Source of the DNA: Nemertoderma westbladi
Taxonomy: Eukaryota > Xenacoelomorpha > Nemertodermatida > Nemertodermatidae
DNA: 48,648 bases
Assembly (NCBI GenBank): GCA_032718475.1
Contig: JAUCBJ010004255.1
Span: 1 to 48,648 of the forward strand
Reading direction: 5' to 3'
Part shown: one piece after another, positions 1 through 9,494 of the stretch
How the letters are laid out: each line of letters starts with the position of its first letter
Position numbering within the stretch: position 1 is the stretch's first letter
The notes under the pieces: generated by a model
The model's input: the letters and a program-made list of their open reading frames with translations, nothing else
What the model was told of the DNA's origin: nothing
Database searches by the model: none
Position numbers and translations under genes: made by a program

Positions 1-262
1 GTTGCAAGGATTCGAAATATGTAACAATATCTGAATTTCGTTGAGAAACAGCTGAGATATAGGCGATCAAAGATTGCAAGAATTATCATTCGCTGCAGGC
101 CATTTATTCTATTTAATAAATACACAATGTTCTGGAACATTTTGTTTAAGTATGAATAACTACGCAATAGAGATATTGTATAGGCATATCACTGTTGCCA
201 ACCTACTCATAAAATAAATAACACGTTCTAGAATTTGGTGTATTTATTAAATAGAATAAATG
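1..262. repeat. Truncated copy of a fold-back (inverted-repeat) element
   Basis: This stretch matches the element at 768-1125. It begins with the same arm (GTTGCAAGGATT, then an ATATGTAACAAT-like stretch) and contains the same AATTATC-TTCGCTG block and the same AATAGAATAAA motif. Its interior, 150-240, is the reverse complement of the interior of the second copy (for example ACACGTTCTAGAATTT here against AAATTCTAGAACGTGT there). Both arms belong to a palindromic element, so either orientation reads similarly. The left end may be cut by the window edge. No coding capacity is seen. Confidence 0.7.
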
Positions 263-616
263 GATAGGATACCGGTCTGCCGGCATGTTTCGTAACTAGG
301 ATGTTACAAATGTCATGTACCTGTAGCTGTAATCTCATTACGATTTGTAGAAAAATTTTGGGGGCGGTATCCAAGTATTTGAATCACGACACTATATTCC
401 ATGGCATATATAATATTATAATATGCATGTTAAAATGTTCAATGGTAAAATATTCTCAACTCACTTAGTTATCGTTATTCATCATTCAACAGTTCAATTC
501 AAACAAATCTAAATAAAGGTACCGGTACACGTACGGAACTGACAGGTCTAGTAGGCCTACTAGACCTACTAGATGTTTAATAATTTACTTTACAGGTGTA
601 GAAAGAAATATCTTAT
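263..616. other. Non-coding stretch with a diverged repeat and a perfect palindrome
   Basis: About 310-415 is a diverged relative of the repeat at 1155-1305; the shared parts are TTTGTAGAAAAAT, a G-run and GACACTATATT. At 551-566 lies a perfect 16-bp palindrome, CTAGTAGGCCTACTAG. No exon was recognised. Confidence 0.5.
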
Positions 617-1215
617 GAGGCACCCCCACTAACAGTTCCACTCACCGTCGATGACCCCATGAAGCCAGTATTTTAGCCTTGTCTTTTGCGAAATCGCACC
701 CTCCGTATCGTGGCCTAGCCATTCTTCACATTTATCGTAATTTTTTCATATCATTTGAAAGCTTGCGTTGCAAGGATTATAAATATGTAACAATGTTTAA
801 ATTTGTTCAGGATCAGTTGAGATATAGGCGTTTAAAGATTGCAAGAATTATCGTTCGCTGAAGGCCATTTATTCTACTTAATAAATAGGCCTACACAAAA
901 TTCTAGAACGTGTTATTTATTTTATGAGTTGTTAGGCAACAGCGGTATTCCTATCCAATATCTCTATTGCGTAGCTATTCATACTTATACAAAATGTTCC
1001 AGAACATTGTGTATTTTTTAAATAGAATAAAAGGCATCTAGCGAACGATAATTCTTGCGATGCAATCTTTGAACGCCTATATCTGTTTCTCAACGAAATT
1101 CAGATATTGTTACATATTTCGAATCATAAAAAAAATTTAAAGGCAAAATCGAAAATTCCGGCTTCATGGTAACAACCACGGTGAGTTGAACTAGTTGTGT
1201 TTCAAATTTCAAGCA
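617..1215. repeat. Fold-back / MITE-like inverted-repeat element
   Basis: Two nested inverted repeats are visible. The inner arms, about 768-895 and 1005-1125, are reverse complements; both carry GCAAGAATTATCGTTCGCT-type sequence and ATATGTAACAAT. The outer arms, about 617-700 and 1140-1215, pair through GGCTTCATGG and ACGGTGAGT blocks. The centre holds a short unique segment around 900-1000. No transposase frame is present, so this looks like a non-autonomous fold-back DNA element. Target-site duplications could not be identified. Confidence 0.6.
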
Positions 1216-1305
1216 ATATGATAAAGAATTGTAGAAAAATCTGGGGGGGGGGGTCCGTGTCATCATAAAATGACACTACATTACGGGTCATGGTGTAGAT
1301 ACATA
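1155..1305 (+). repeat. Interspersed repeat, shared with 31660-31797
   Basis: About 140 bp here are nearly identical, in the same orientation, to 31660-31797. Both begin ATTCCGGCTTCATGGTAACA, continue through a shared GTAGAAAAATCT, a poly-G run, CATCA and AAAATGACACTA, and end near CATGGTGTA. A third, more diverged copy lies at about 310-415. It overlaps the outer arm of the fold-back element, so it is probably the terminal part of that family. Confidence 0.7.
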
Positions 1306-2689
1306 TTAACATATACAGTAAATACGATACATATTAAAATGCAGCCAGCGTGCTCATAATTAAATTTGCATAACAGTTTATTTGCACCGTCAACTAACAC
1401 AAACTGAACCATAAAATCCTCTGATTGGTCATCATCCGGATTTTCTTAGCTTTCAAATACATTGTATACAATCCATGAAATTGACAACCGTAGGTACATT
1501 ATCTGATTTAAATCACATTATTTACATCTATTGTAGTATAGGGGATGTAATTTTTGTGGGAACGGAACACCAACTACCAACTACAGTTTGTTACACTATG
1601 ATGACCCGACCATGAGCTGAGGTGGATGCCTTTCACACTGTCAGAATGTAAGGTGTGGAATCGGAGTCTTTGTTCCAGAAACTATTCACATCCCGATGTG
1701 CTGACGACACTTTTGGAACATCGTGTGACATAGGAGTGACATTATTACCAGCCGCCCACAACCTTTGATTGCGGTCTGTCACTACTGTACCGTATTCCAA
1801 ATTATAAAAAAAATTTAAAGAGGCCCCATTTTATATTAGTCCCAGGCCCCAATATGACTACCGGCACTGTTGCTAATAAAACCAAAAAAAGTATAAAACT
1901 TAATGCGTATTTTACATCCTGCCTGCGTCATTAGGTACTGCGACATTAGGTCCTGCATAATACAGTGGTTGTAGCCTATATTTATTTAAAGCTGATTTAA
2001 AGATAAAAGAGCGGGTGGCATGATATTCTAACCAAAAGAATATATGAGAGCCAGTAGCACACATGTTACTGTTAAATTTAATTTTTGCAATCAATTTAGA
2101 AATAATACTTACTTTATTTCACGGACCTAACGACACTCTCAGGGCCTAACGACCCAGAAATTAACGACAAAGGCGCGTTACCGGCCTAACACATAGATAG
2201 GCTGTCAGACAGGAGGTCCGGTCCATCTGCTACCGGTGCTCATTCTAAAAATTGCAGATTTAGCCCATTATTATTCAAATTAGAATTGTCTTCAGTACCA
2301 GTAGAGAGTAGAGGAACTGTTTGTAGGCTACAAAAAGTTTATAGTAATACCCTGACACCGTTATTTCCCGTATTCAGTATAAAATTTCCCCAACGAGGCC
2401 TAATTGCTAATGGGTAATATGACTAGGCGTACCGGTACATATTAATTATTTTCTTGTTTGCGAAAATGTAATTTTCTCTTTGGTTGTTTGGCGTCGACGG
2501 TTGGTCTGGGTTGCATGAGATGTTCAGGTGTACAATTGTTTTCAGGCGGCAATACTGCAATAGTATGGTGGGAATTGTCCGCGTATCTAGCTATACAGAC
2601 AGATTGCTTCGGCTACCGATACTGCGCTATTAGTGTTGTACCGTACTTAACTGTTCAAAGAGCTTCACTTGTATAAGAATAGGAGGTCC
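1306..2689. other. AT-rich non-coding sequence upstream of the first visible exon
   Basis: No exon, RNA gene or intact transposon was recognised. A short direct repetition of CCTAACGAC occurs around 2126-2152. The missing 5' exon of symplekin, with its start codon, could lie here or upstream of the window, but I could not identify a convincing candidate. Confidence 0.4.
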
Positions 2690-2750
2690 CATCTTGTTGC
2701 GCCTTCAATTCGCATCTCTCCGGAGGTCGTGGGTTCGATCCAGGCATGGG
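2690..2750 (+). repeat. tRNA-derived SINE-like fragment
   Basis: A good Pol III B-box, GGTTCGATCCA at 2732-2742, is preceded by a tRNA-like variable region (CTCTCCGGAGGTCGT). The 5' half does not fold into a normal tRNA acceptor and D arm by eye. This is therefore most likely a SINE head or decayed tRNA copy and not a functional tRNA gene. Confidence 0.4.
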
Positions 2751-2970
2751 GGCGATGGTAGTTTTAGTTACGGCGCGAATGCTTGGACGGGACTACCGGT
2801 AGCCAGGGTGCATCGTAGCTAAATTAGTACTGGAGTTTTAATTTGTATCTAATAACTGAGCCTCGTCCTGCGCGATGCCCCCACGAACGTTTATCTAGTA
2901 CGGTATAGGTGATTACATCGTGTCCAGTATAGTTATTTATTTTTTATAGTTTACCAGTATTGTATTGCAG

Positions 2971-3167
2971 GTTGTGGATCTTTTAAATAAAACCGCTCTA
3001 CTACAAAGGGACCCAGAGAAACTAGAGAACCTACACAAAGTCCTCGAGCTAATAACGAAGAAAGAACGAAGTTTATTGGACAGTTTCCTGGAAGAAGTTA
3101 TCGCTTACCAACAAGATAAATCTCCAGATATTAGGAAGTTCGTGGTTGCCTTCATAGAAGAAGCATG
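2971..3167 (+). CDS. SYMPK: Symplekin, internal exon (N-terminal HEAT domain start)
   Basis: The exon follows the acceptor TATTGCAG and ends at a strong donor, G^GTAAGT, at 3168. It starts in phase 0 and ends after two bases of a codon. It encodes 65 codons beginning VVDLLNKTALL and ending IRKFVVAFIEEA, which align with the first conserved block of vertebrate symplekin (VVDLLNQAAL..., RKFVIGFIEEAC). Symplekin is the nuclear scaffold that holds together CPSF/CstF subunits and the histone pre-mRNA processing complex; this N-terminal HEAT domain binds the CTD phosphatase Ssu72. The protein-initiating exon is not visible upstream. Identity rests on the continuous in-frame join with six further exons that all match symplekin. 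Confidence 0.93.
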
Positions 3168-3277
3168 GTAAGTTTAGAATGATGGAGTGGCTTGTTTATA
3201 GCTGGTGTTTAAACGGGATATGTTGTACCTGCTTTAACGGATAGCGTATATTTAATAGCATATATTTACTTTTTCAG

Positions 3278-3404
3278 CAAAGTCGACAAGGGATTTGTTA
3301 TAAATACAACAATGAACCTGCAAATTCTGTTCCGGGATCCCAACGTTGGCGTCAGGAAGCGTGTGATCCAGGCCTTCATCCACATATACAAACGAGCGTT
3401 AGAG
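3278..3404 (+). CDS. SYMPK: Symplekin, internal exon (HEAT repeats)
   Basis: Acceptor TACTTTTTCAG at 3267-3277; only 110 bp of intron separate it from the previous exon. The first base completes the codon TG|C (Cys) of the EEAC motif. The exon then reads KVDKGFVINTTMNLQILFRD and ends IHIYKRALE. It matches the symplekin helix containing LNMLLRDENVNV and ending QLYKVALQ. The donor is GAG^GTCTCT, a poor match to consensus after GT. It is supported because it leaves phase 0 and joins exactly to WIANQ in the next exon, as vertebrate ALQ-WM does. Without splicing the frame ends at TAA a few codons later. Confidence 0.9.
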
Positions 3405-3540
3405 GTCTCTGCTGTTTAATTATTTCTTTATTTTGCCGTTTCCATTTATACGCATAGCTCGTTTGTGTCAGCGTTTTGATAATCGCTATAACTAGCAATA
3501 AGTATTAATCACTAGGACATACTAATAATCCTAAGCTTCC

Positions 3541-3603
3541 TCATCCACCTTGCCTTCCTATCGGCAAGGTGGATAGCCACCTTGTCCTCATCCACCTTGC
3601 CTT
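3541..3603. repeat. Direct repeat and hairpin next to the minisatellite
   Basis: CCACCTTGCC (3545-3554) and GGCAAGGTGG (3563-3572) form a perfect 10-bp stem. The block TCATCCACCTTGCCTTCCTA is also directly repeated at about 3541 and 3588. It lies immediately left of the 31-bp array. Confidence 0.75.
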
Positions 3604-3605
3604 CC

Positions 3606-4145
3606 TACGGGGTTGAATTTGCGTGACAATTTGCGGCGTGGGGTTGAGTTTGTATGACAATTTGTGGCGTTGGGTTGAGTTTGTGTGACAATTTGCGGCG
3701 TGGGGTTGAGTTTATGTGACAATTTGTGGCGTGGGGTTGAGTTGTGTGACAATTTGCGGCGTGGGGTTGAGTTTATGTGACAATTTGTGGCGTGGGGTTG
3801 AGTTTGTGTGACAATTTGCGGCGTGGGGTTGAGTTTCTGTGACAATTTGCGGCGTAGAGTTGAGTTTGCGTGACAATTTGCGGCGTGGGGTTGAGTTTAT
3901 GTGACAATTTGTGGCGTGGGGTTGAGTTTGTGTGACAATTTGCGGCGTGGGGTTGAGTTTCTGTGACAATTTGCGGCGTAGAGTTGAGTTTGCGTGACAA
4001 TTTGCGGCGTGGGGTTGAGTTTATGTGACAATTTGCGGCTTGGGGTTGAGATTGCGTGACAATTTGTGACTGTGGTCGGGTTTGCCTGACATTTAGTCAC
4101 GGCGGTCGTGTTTGCGTGGCATTTTGTGACGCGAATTTGCATGAC
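3606..4145. repeat. 31-bp minisatellite, intron 3 left
   Basis: About 17 tandem units of roughly 31 bp share GTGACAATTTGCGGCGTGGG followed by GTTGAGTTT. The central units are nearly identical apart from GCGGCG/GTGGCG and TTTATG/TTTGTG/TTTCTG variants. The right-hand units (from about 4065) are clearly diverged, as expected at the edge of an array. Open frames on the minus strand here are periodic translations of the repeat, not genes. It begins 200 bp downstream of the exon 3 donor and shows no similarity to the exon. Confidence 0.95.
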
Positions 4146-4489
4146 ATCATTAAATAAAATTAACTTTATTCAACAATTAATGTACTCCATAAGAAATTTA
4201 GTTTTATTCATCTCAGGATTTTATTAGTTTTAACGTTGCAATATTAAAGTTGCCATTTCACAGGGATATAGATCTACGTACACATACATTTGTGTTAATT
4301 TTTTTCATTATTTATTTTTATCTGAAAGTATTCACTGGATTCCAAACATTCCTCATGTTAGACTTCTCTGATAATTGAAATATTCATTGTGACTGATTCA
4401 GTTACACATAGATACGGAATTCAGTTGCATGCCTTGTTTCAAATGTGGTTTCAGAAACTCATTTGATTTTTCAGATCTATAATCGGTAT

Positions 4490-4670
4490 GATGCATTGCA
4501 GCATGCCAATCTCCCCGTGAGGCTGCCAAAGCACACGGACGTGCACTGACTGGTTCGCATGGCGAAAGCAATGTCCTACAAAGCGGAAGCGACTCTGTTC
4601 ATAAGTCAAGCTTGGTGGCACTGATGAGACACCTCCAATAATACATAGGGTATGATTGGAGATGTGTTCA
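4490..4670 (-). mobile_element. Non-LTR retrotransposon remnant, second copy
   Basis: This segment aligns with 5410-5570 in the same orientation. Shared parts include GGCTGCCAAAGCACA against GGTTGCCAAAGCACA, the CGAAAGCAATG-CCT block, AGCGGA-GC-, AGTGTCAAGCTTGG-type sequence and a final TTGGAGATAT-like end. It is a decayed fragment of the same LINE C-terminal region and has no open frame. Confidence 0.5.
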
Positions 4671-5242
4671 TTGTCAAAATCGTCAGGCCATTTTTAAGAT
4701 AATATATTTAATAATATATTATTATGTAATACGTAATTTTATTAAAGTTGCCATTCCTCTCTGAATCTCGGAACCCAATCATTCCTCGTCGTCTAGGGGA
4801 TTCTGCGCGTCCCCCATGCCGATGCCCGCCGTTGTTTGGTCAGGCTGATTTCTCCCCTGGTTGTACCGTAGTTAGGCTCCTCTGGTTTATCCTCTCGCCG
4901 TAGCTTCCTGATCACAAATGTATTTGGGTTCAACGCTGCATACGCCATTAGTGGCGTCCACATCGTTAAGCCTAAATTTCTTTAACATGAACCGAAAATC
5001 GGCGTGCCCCTCCTGTTTACGAACTTGTACAACCTCCTGGCTTGAACAAAGGTTGGTAGCCAACCAATACCTTTTATTCATCAGCTCAGCGAGGTACAAG
5101 GCATGTCTCGCCTCACGAATAGTTTATCCTAGGATCGTACTACTACTACTACTATAATCGGCCTGCTGCATTACAGCTGCACATTGTGATGCTGTGCTGG
5201 CTTAACATAACTATTTTTTCTACCATGCAATCCACAATTGAC
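4671..5242. other. Decayed repeat-rich sequence
   Basis: It contains an AT palindromic stretch around 4701-4725, and 4880-5110 resembles retroelement debris. The motif GGCATGTCTCGCCTCACGAA at 5100-5119 recurs in diverged form at about 5717-5736. A short CTA/TAC microsatellite lies at about 5138-5153. No gene was recognised. Confidence 0.4.
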
Positions 5243-5570
5243 ATGCCCCAATGCAGCGTGCATTAAGAATGCTATGCCGATTTATCAACAAAATTGCACC
5301 GCCACAACTCTATCCCCTGTGATGACTTTCGCGAGATTATCCGCATCTTCAAGGCCAGTGTCCTTTAAGAGGCGTCTCAAGACAAGAAAGCCATGGACTG
5401 TCAACCATGCTAATTTCTCTGTGGGGTTGCCAAAGCACAATGTTAATTTCTGATCCTCACCACGAAAGCAATGCCCTGCGCAGCGGAGGCGGCTTTGTTC
5501 AAGTGTCAAGCTTGGGTGGACCAGTGCGAAACCTCCATTGTTATATAGTGTCTGGTTGGAGATATCTTTA
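5243..5570 (-). pseudogene. Non-LTR retrotransposon RT C-terminal tail, decayed
   Basis: Read on the minus strand, 5509-5285 encodes RLRCAGHCFRGEDQKLTL followed by a segment ending KDTGLEDADNLAKVITGDR. The pattern 'RLR-AGHC-R--D ... DTGLE--DL---M-DR' is the characteristic tail downstream of the reverse transcriptase in many invertebrate LINEs. The usual central block is degenerate, there is no RT domain, and the neighbouring copy at 4490-4670 has lost its frame. I read it as a 5'-truncated inactive insertion; the clade is uncertain. Confidence 0.55.
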
Positions 5571-6066
5571 GTTTAAAAAAAGACCAACACTAGAGGCAGC
5601 AGAGGAGCATTGGGCTCCCTCTAGTGATACTGGGAATAATACTCCTAAAGTAATAAGATCGTGCGTCATACAGGTACAAGGGATGGTACGAATAGATATC
5701 GTGATTATCGAGACGAGGCATATCTCGCTTCACGAATATTCTATATCCTCAACACATTGTTTTGTACTATAGGTACTTATTATCTATTATTGTTTAGATG
5801 CAGTTTGACTGCTACACCGCACCGGTACATTAAACTACTACCACACTGCTAGTGTACTAACTGCTTTACTAACTCTGTCTGTGTAACTAACTCCAGAACT
5901 GTTTATTTATATCTGTAGGTATATATTGTTATACAGTATATGGCTTGTTAATCCATATTGTAGAACATAAACACCATTACAGTACGTTGTCGCCGCCCCG
6001 TAAACCAATTATTTATATGATTTACCCAAATATATAGAATATGTCATCATGTATCATACTGTACTG
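5571..6066. other. Non-coding intron sequence, nothing recognised
   Basis: AT-rich sequence. About 5717-5740 repeats a motif seen at 5100-5120. No exon, RNA gene or intact element was found. Confidence 0.4.
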
Positions 6067-6369
6067 GGTGTTCCATAATACCCCCCCCCCCCCCCCCCCC
6101 CCCACTGACCAGCCAAAACTGCCAGACATGTACCTTAGTGTAATATATCATTCGAAAGATAATTTAATTCTGAGCTTCATCAACAATTTAGGGTCCAATA
6201 CAAAAGTATACAAATTTTATAGGCTATTCTTTAAACCTATCTTATTTTTCGTTATTTTTGATTTAATCACAATTAAAAAAATATAATTTATCCAGCGTTA
6301 GTCATCAGCTTTACAGCCATGTTTCCCCTTTGCAGCACGGGGAGCTCCTCGATAGTGGCAAAGGATGTT

Positions 6370-6385
6370 GGCCCTTAAAAGGGCC
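6370..6385 (-). promoter_or_regulatory. Histone-type 3' stem-loop (minus strand)
   Basis: On the minus strand this reads GGCCCTTTTAAGGGCC, a six-bp stem with a TTTA loop that fits the replication-dependent histone mRNA 3' stem-loop. It is preceded by CCAAAAC and followed by AACA, similar to the usual A/C-rich flanks. Such stem-loops are bound by SLBP and direct U7-dependent cleavage instead of polyadenylation. Here it lies about 20 nt after the stop of an H4-like remnant inside a mobile element, so present function is doubtful. Confidence 0.65.
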
Positions 6386-6408
6386 GTTTTGGTTTGAGTT
6401 CAGTTTGA

Positions 6409-6508
6409 TTATGCCACAGAATCACGACCCTCTCTAAAAGTAACATCCCTGATCCTGTCAACCTTACGTTTTTCTTCAGAGTCATCGAAGATTGCACTGG
6501 AACTTGTC
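6409..6508 (-). pseudogene. Histone H4 3'-end fragment (degenerate)
   Basis: On the minus strand the 3' part reads GGTCGTGATTCTGTGGCATAA. It resembles the end of H4 genes (codons Gly-Arg-Thr-Leu-Tyr-Gly-Phe-Gly-Gly-stop) with about ten bases deleted before the GGATTCGGTGGC-like part. Upstream, AAACGTAAG and GGATGTT correspond to the Lys-Arg-Lys and Met-Asp-Val codons of H4, again with small indels. The frame no longer gives H4 protein. A consensus histone stem-loop at the expected distance downstream supports the origin. The alternative is a chance resemblance beside an unrelated hairpin; nucleotide alignment would decide. Confidence 0.45.
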
Positions 6509-6870
6509 ATTTTAATTACTTCTGTTAGGCCTAATTCAGTAAAATTACCAAAGAAACACTAATACCGGTAACTGAATACTGTAATATAATTGCAATACAG
6601 CAAAAAGTCAGGCAGTAATAACTGTTTAAACAGGGCTGCAAATCTGATGACTAACGCTGGATAAATTATATTTTTTTTTAATTGTGATTAAATCACAATA
6701 AATATTGGAAAGTAAGATAGGTTTAAATAATTGCCTATAAAATTTTCCTACTTTTGCATGCAAGCTCATAATTAAATTATCTTTCGAATGATATATTACA
6801 CTAAGGTACATATCTGGCAGTTTTGGCTGGCCAGGGGGGGGGGGGGGGGGGGCAATCATTATGGAACACC

Positions 6871-7405
6871 TCGGTACATAATTATTATTAATAGTGAAAT
6901 CAATATTGGTGACGTATATTGTATAATTAACAATTTACCGGTATCTCCAACCATAATACTTATATTGTATTAGTGTTGCGTTGAAATAAATAAATAAACT
7001 AAATCGCTTTTTATCCCTGGATAAATGATATCTTATGTATTTACTTTTAATCCCATCTGGACAGAAAGAGCAATCTTAATCTTGAAACTTCACCCAATGA
7101 GTGGAATATAAATGTAATAATAAGAATTAAATATTAATTAATAACTGCTTCCAAATTTGAAATTGAACCGGTTGAGTAAATCGCAACCCTATCGGGTTGA
7201 GTAAATATTTTTATATTTTATTTTCTCATGAAGATTATTTCTAATCTCGATTCAACCCGTTGTTTACTGAATTAAATTTATTATTACCGCTACTTGACTT
7301 GACTCTTATATACCATGGAATTTATTGAAAAATATATAATGTAGCGTTTTACTATTCTATTATTAGAGTTTGGTGCCGTTGTCTGTCTGCCAGTCTACTT
7401 CTATA
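6871..7405. other. AT-rich non-coding intron sequence
   Basis: No gene was recognised. Short imperfect inverted matches occur around 7160-7275 (CGGGTTGAGTAAAT against ATTCAACCCG), too weak to name an element. Confidence 0.4.
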
Positions 7406-8897
7406 TACTTGTTTATCATTGACCCTGACTAGGTGCTGCTTGTTTATCCTTGACCCTGACTAGGTGCTGCTAGTTTATCCTTGACCCTGACTAGGTGCTG
7501 CTTGTTTCTGACTAGGTGCTGCTTGTTTATCCTTGGCCCTGACTAGGTGCTGCTTGTTTATCCTTGACCCTGACTAGGTGCTGCTTGTTTATCCTTGACC
7601 CTGACTAGGTGCTGCTTGTTTATCCTTGACCCTGACTAGGTGCTGCTTGTTTATCCTTGACCCTGACTAGGTGCTGCTTGTTTATCTTTGACCCTGACTA
7701 GGTGCTGCTTGTTTATCCTTGACCCTGACTAGGTGCTGCTTGTTTATCCTTGACCCTGACTAGGTGCTGCTTATTTATCCTTGACCCTCACTAGGTGCTG
7801 CTTGTTTATCCTTGACCCTGACTAGGTGCTGCTTGTTTATCCTTGACCCTGACTAGGTGCTGCTTGTTTATCCTTGACCCTGACTAGGTGCTGCTTGTTT
7901 ATCATTGACCCTGACTAGGTGCTGCTTGTTTATCCTTCACCCTGACTAGGTGCTGCTTGTTTATCCTTGACCCTGACTAGGTGCTGCTTGTTTATCCTTG
8001 ACCCTGACTAGGTGCTGCTTGTTTATCCTTGACCCTGACTAGGTGCTGCTTGTTTATCCTTGACCCTGACTAGGTGCTGCTTGTTTATCGTTGACCCTGA
8101 CTAGGTGCTGCTTGTTTATCCTTGACCCTGACTAGGTGCTGCTTGTTTATCCTTGACCCTGACTAGGTGCTGCTTGTTTATCCTTGACCCTGACTAGGTG
8201 CTGCTTGTTTATCCTTGACCCTGACTAGGTGCTGCTTGTTTATCCTTGACCCTGACTAGGTGCTGCTTGTTTATCCTTGACCCTGACTAGGTGCTACTTG
8301 TTTATCCTTGACCCTGACTAGGTGCTGCTTTTTTATCCTTGTCCCTGACTAGGTGCTGCTTGTTTATCCTTGACCCTGACTAGGTGCTGCTTGTTTATCC
8401 TTGACCTTGACTAGGTGCTGCTTGTTTATCTTTGACCTTGACTAGGTGCTGCTTGTTTATCATTGACCCTGACTAGGTGCTGCTTGTTTATCCTTTACCC
8501 GGACTAGTTGCTGCTTGTTTATCCTTGACCCTGACTAGGTGCTGCTTGTTTATCCTTGACCCTGACTAGGTGCTGCTTGTTTATCCTTGACCTTGACTAG
8601 GTGCTGCTTGTTTATCTTTGACCTTGACTAGGTGCTACTTGTTTATCTTTGACCTTGACTAGGTGCTGCTTGTTTATCCTTGACCCTGACTAGGTGCTGC
8701 TTGTTTATCCTTGACCCTGACTAGGTGCTGCTTGTTTATCATTGACCCTGACTAGGTGCTGCTTGTTTATCCTTGACCCGGACTAGGTGCTGCTTGTTTA
8801 TCCTTGACCCTGACTAGGTGCTGCTTGTTTATCCTTGACCCTGACTAGGTGCTGCTTGTTTATCCTTGACCCTGACTAGGTGCTGCTTGTTTATCCC
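7406..8897 (+). repeat. 31-bp minisatellite ending at the exon 4 acceptor
   Basis: About 48 tandem units of 31 bp carry GTTTATCCTTGACCCTGACT followed by AGGTGCTGCTT. Most units are identical or differ by one base; one early unit (about 7500-7518) is shortened. The array stops at 8897, only 33 bp before the AG of the next exon. Each unit contains CCCTGACTAG, so the branch-point-like sequence CTGAC recurs every 31 bp on the transcribed strand. No similarity to exon 3 or exon 4 was seen. Confidence 0.97.
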
Positions 8898-8930
8898 CCA
8901 ACATGTTCATTTTATTATATTTTAACGCAG

Positions 8931-9149
8931 TGGATTGCCAATCAACGCGAACCTTCAGCAAACGTGATATCGGCATGGCTGATAGTCCAGGACATCCAGA
9001 CGCAGATCTGCCTACTGATGGACTCAGACAACGATGGAATCCGGAATCATTCGATCCGGTTCATGGAGTGTTTGGTTATCGTTCTAAGTCCCCGGACAGT
9101 GGATTCGGAAGTCCCCAAGGGGCGAGAACGCGATATATCTCTGGATCAG
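8931..9149 (+). CDS. SYMPK: Symplekin, internal exon (HEAT repeats)
   Basis: The acceptor is ATTTTAACGCAG^TGG, and the exon is 73 codons in phase 0 at both ends. It reads WIANQREPSANVISAW, then [35 protein letters not shown] and RDISLDQ. These match symplekin's [33 protein letters not shown] and HDISLDR motifs, among the best-conserved parts of the N-terminal domain. The donor CAG^GTGCCG is strong on the exon side but off consensus at +4 to +6. It is fixed by the next exon, which starts IPKQHPILQY exactly where vertebrate symplekin continues IPRDHPYIQY. Reading past the donor gives unrelated sequence. Confidence 0.95.
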
Positions 9150-9494
9150 GTGCCGATCAACACAACCTCCATTTATATTTGTACAGTAGCGCCCGTATAA
9201 TGATATATAGTCATTATTGTTGTGTGTCTTTGTTTGTTGGTATAATTTATTAAACGCTGGTATAAATGCACTTTTAATCAGCGGCACCTACGGAAGCAAT
9301 GTGCAGCCACACACACACAACCCTCTCTAAGGTTGCGGGAAATAAAATAGCTTTATTTTTTGATAAACTTTGCAACCTATGCACCTTAATCTCCGTTTTT
9401 AACTTTAACAACGAAAACTTAATAATTTTAACTATAAAGTACTTTTACAGAGCTAGTTATTTTTTAGAAACTCGATGAGTCATAATAATTAAAT

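Larger units (their letters stand above)
6067..6870. mobile_element. 804-bp long-terminal-inverted-repeat element (MITE-like)
   Basis: The left arm, 6067-6321, and the right arm, 6631-6870, are inverted copies. Both ends read GGTGTTCCATAAT, then a homopolymer (23 C at 6081-6103 on the left, 19 G at 6834-6852 on the right), then CAGCCAAAACTGCCAGA and an arm of about 200 bp ending GCGTTAGTCATCAG. The arms have diverged by several small indels. The 309-bp centre holds the histone-like fragment described separately. No transposase is present, so movement would have to be in trans. A clear target-site duplication was not seen. Confidence 0.8.

Noticed and set aside
2458-2676. 72-codon frame as a possible first symplekin exon
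   Set aside because: No similarity to the symplekin N-terminus, and no supported splice to the phase-0 acceptor at 2971.
3588-4142. Overlapping minus-strand frames with NPTPQIVTQTQP-like repeats
   Set aside because: Periodic translation of the 31-bp minisatellite. Several frames overlap, none extends into unique coding sequence.
6041-6286. Short protein with a poly-proline run
   Set aside because: The prolines come from a C homopolymer in an inverted-repeat element; the same text appears on the other strand of the other arm.
8903-9253. Alternative plus-strand frame over exon 4
   Set aside because: It reads the symplekin exon in the wrong frame and crosses the acceptor; the homologous frame is WIANQREPS...RDISLDQ.
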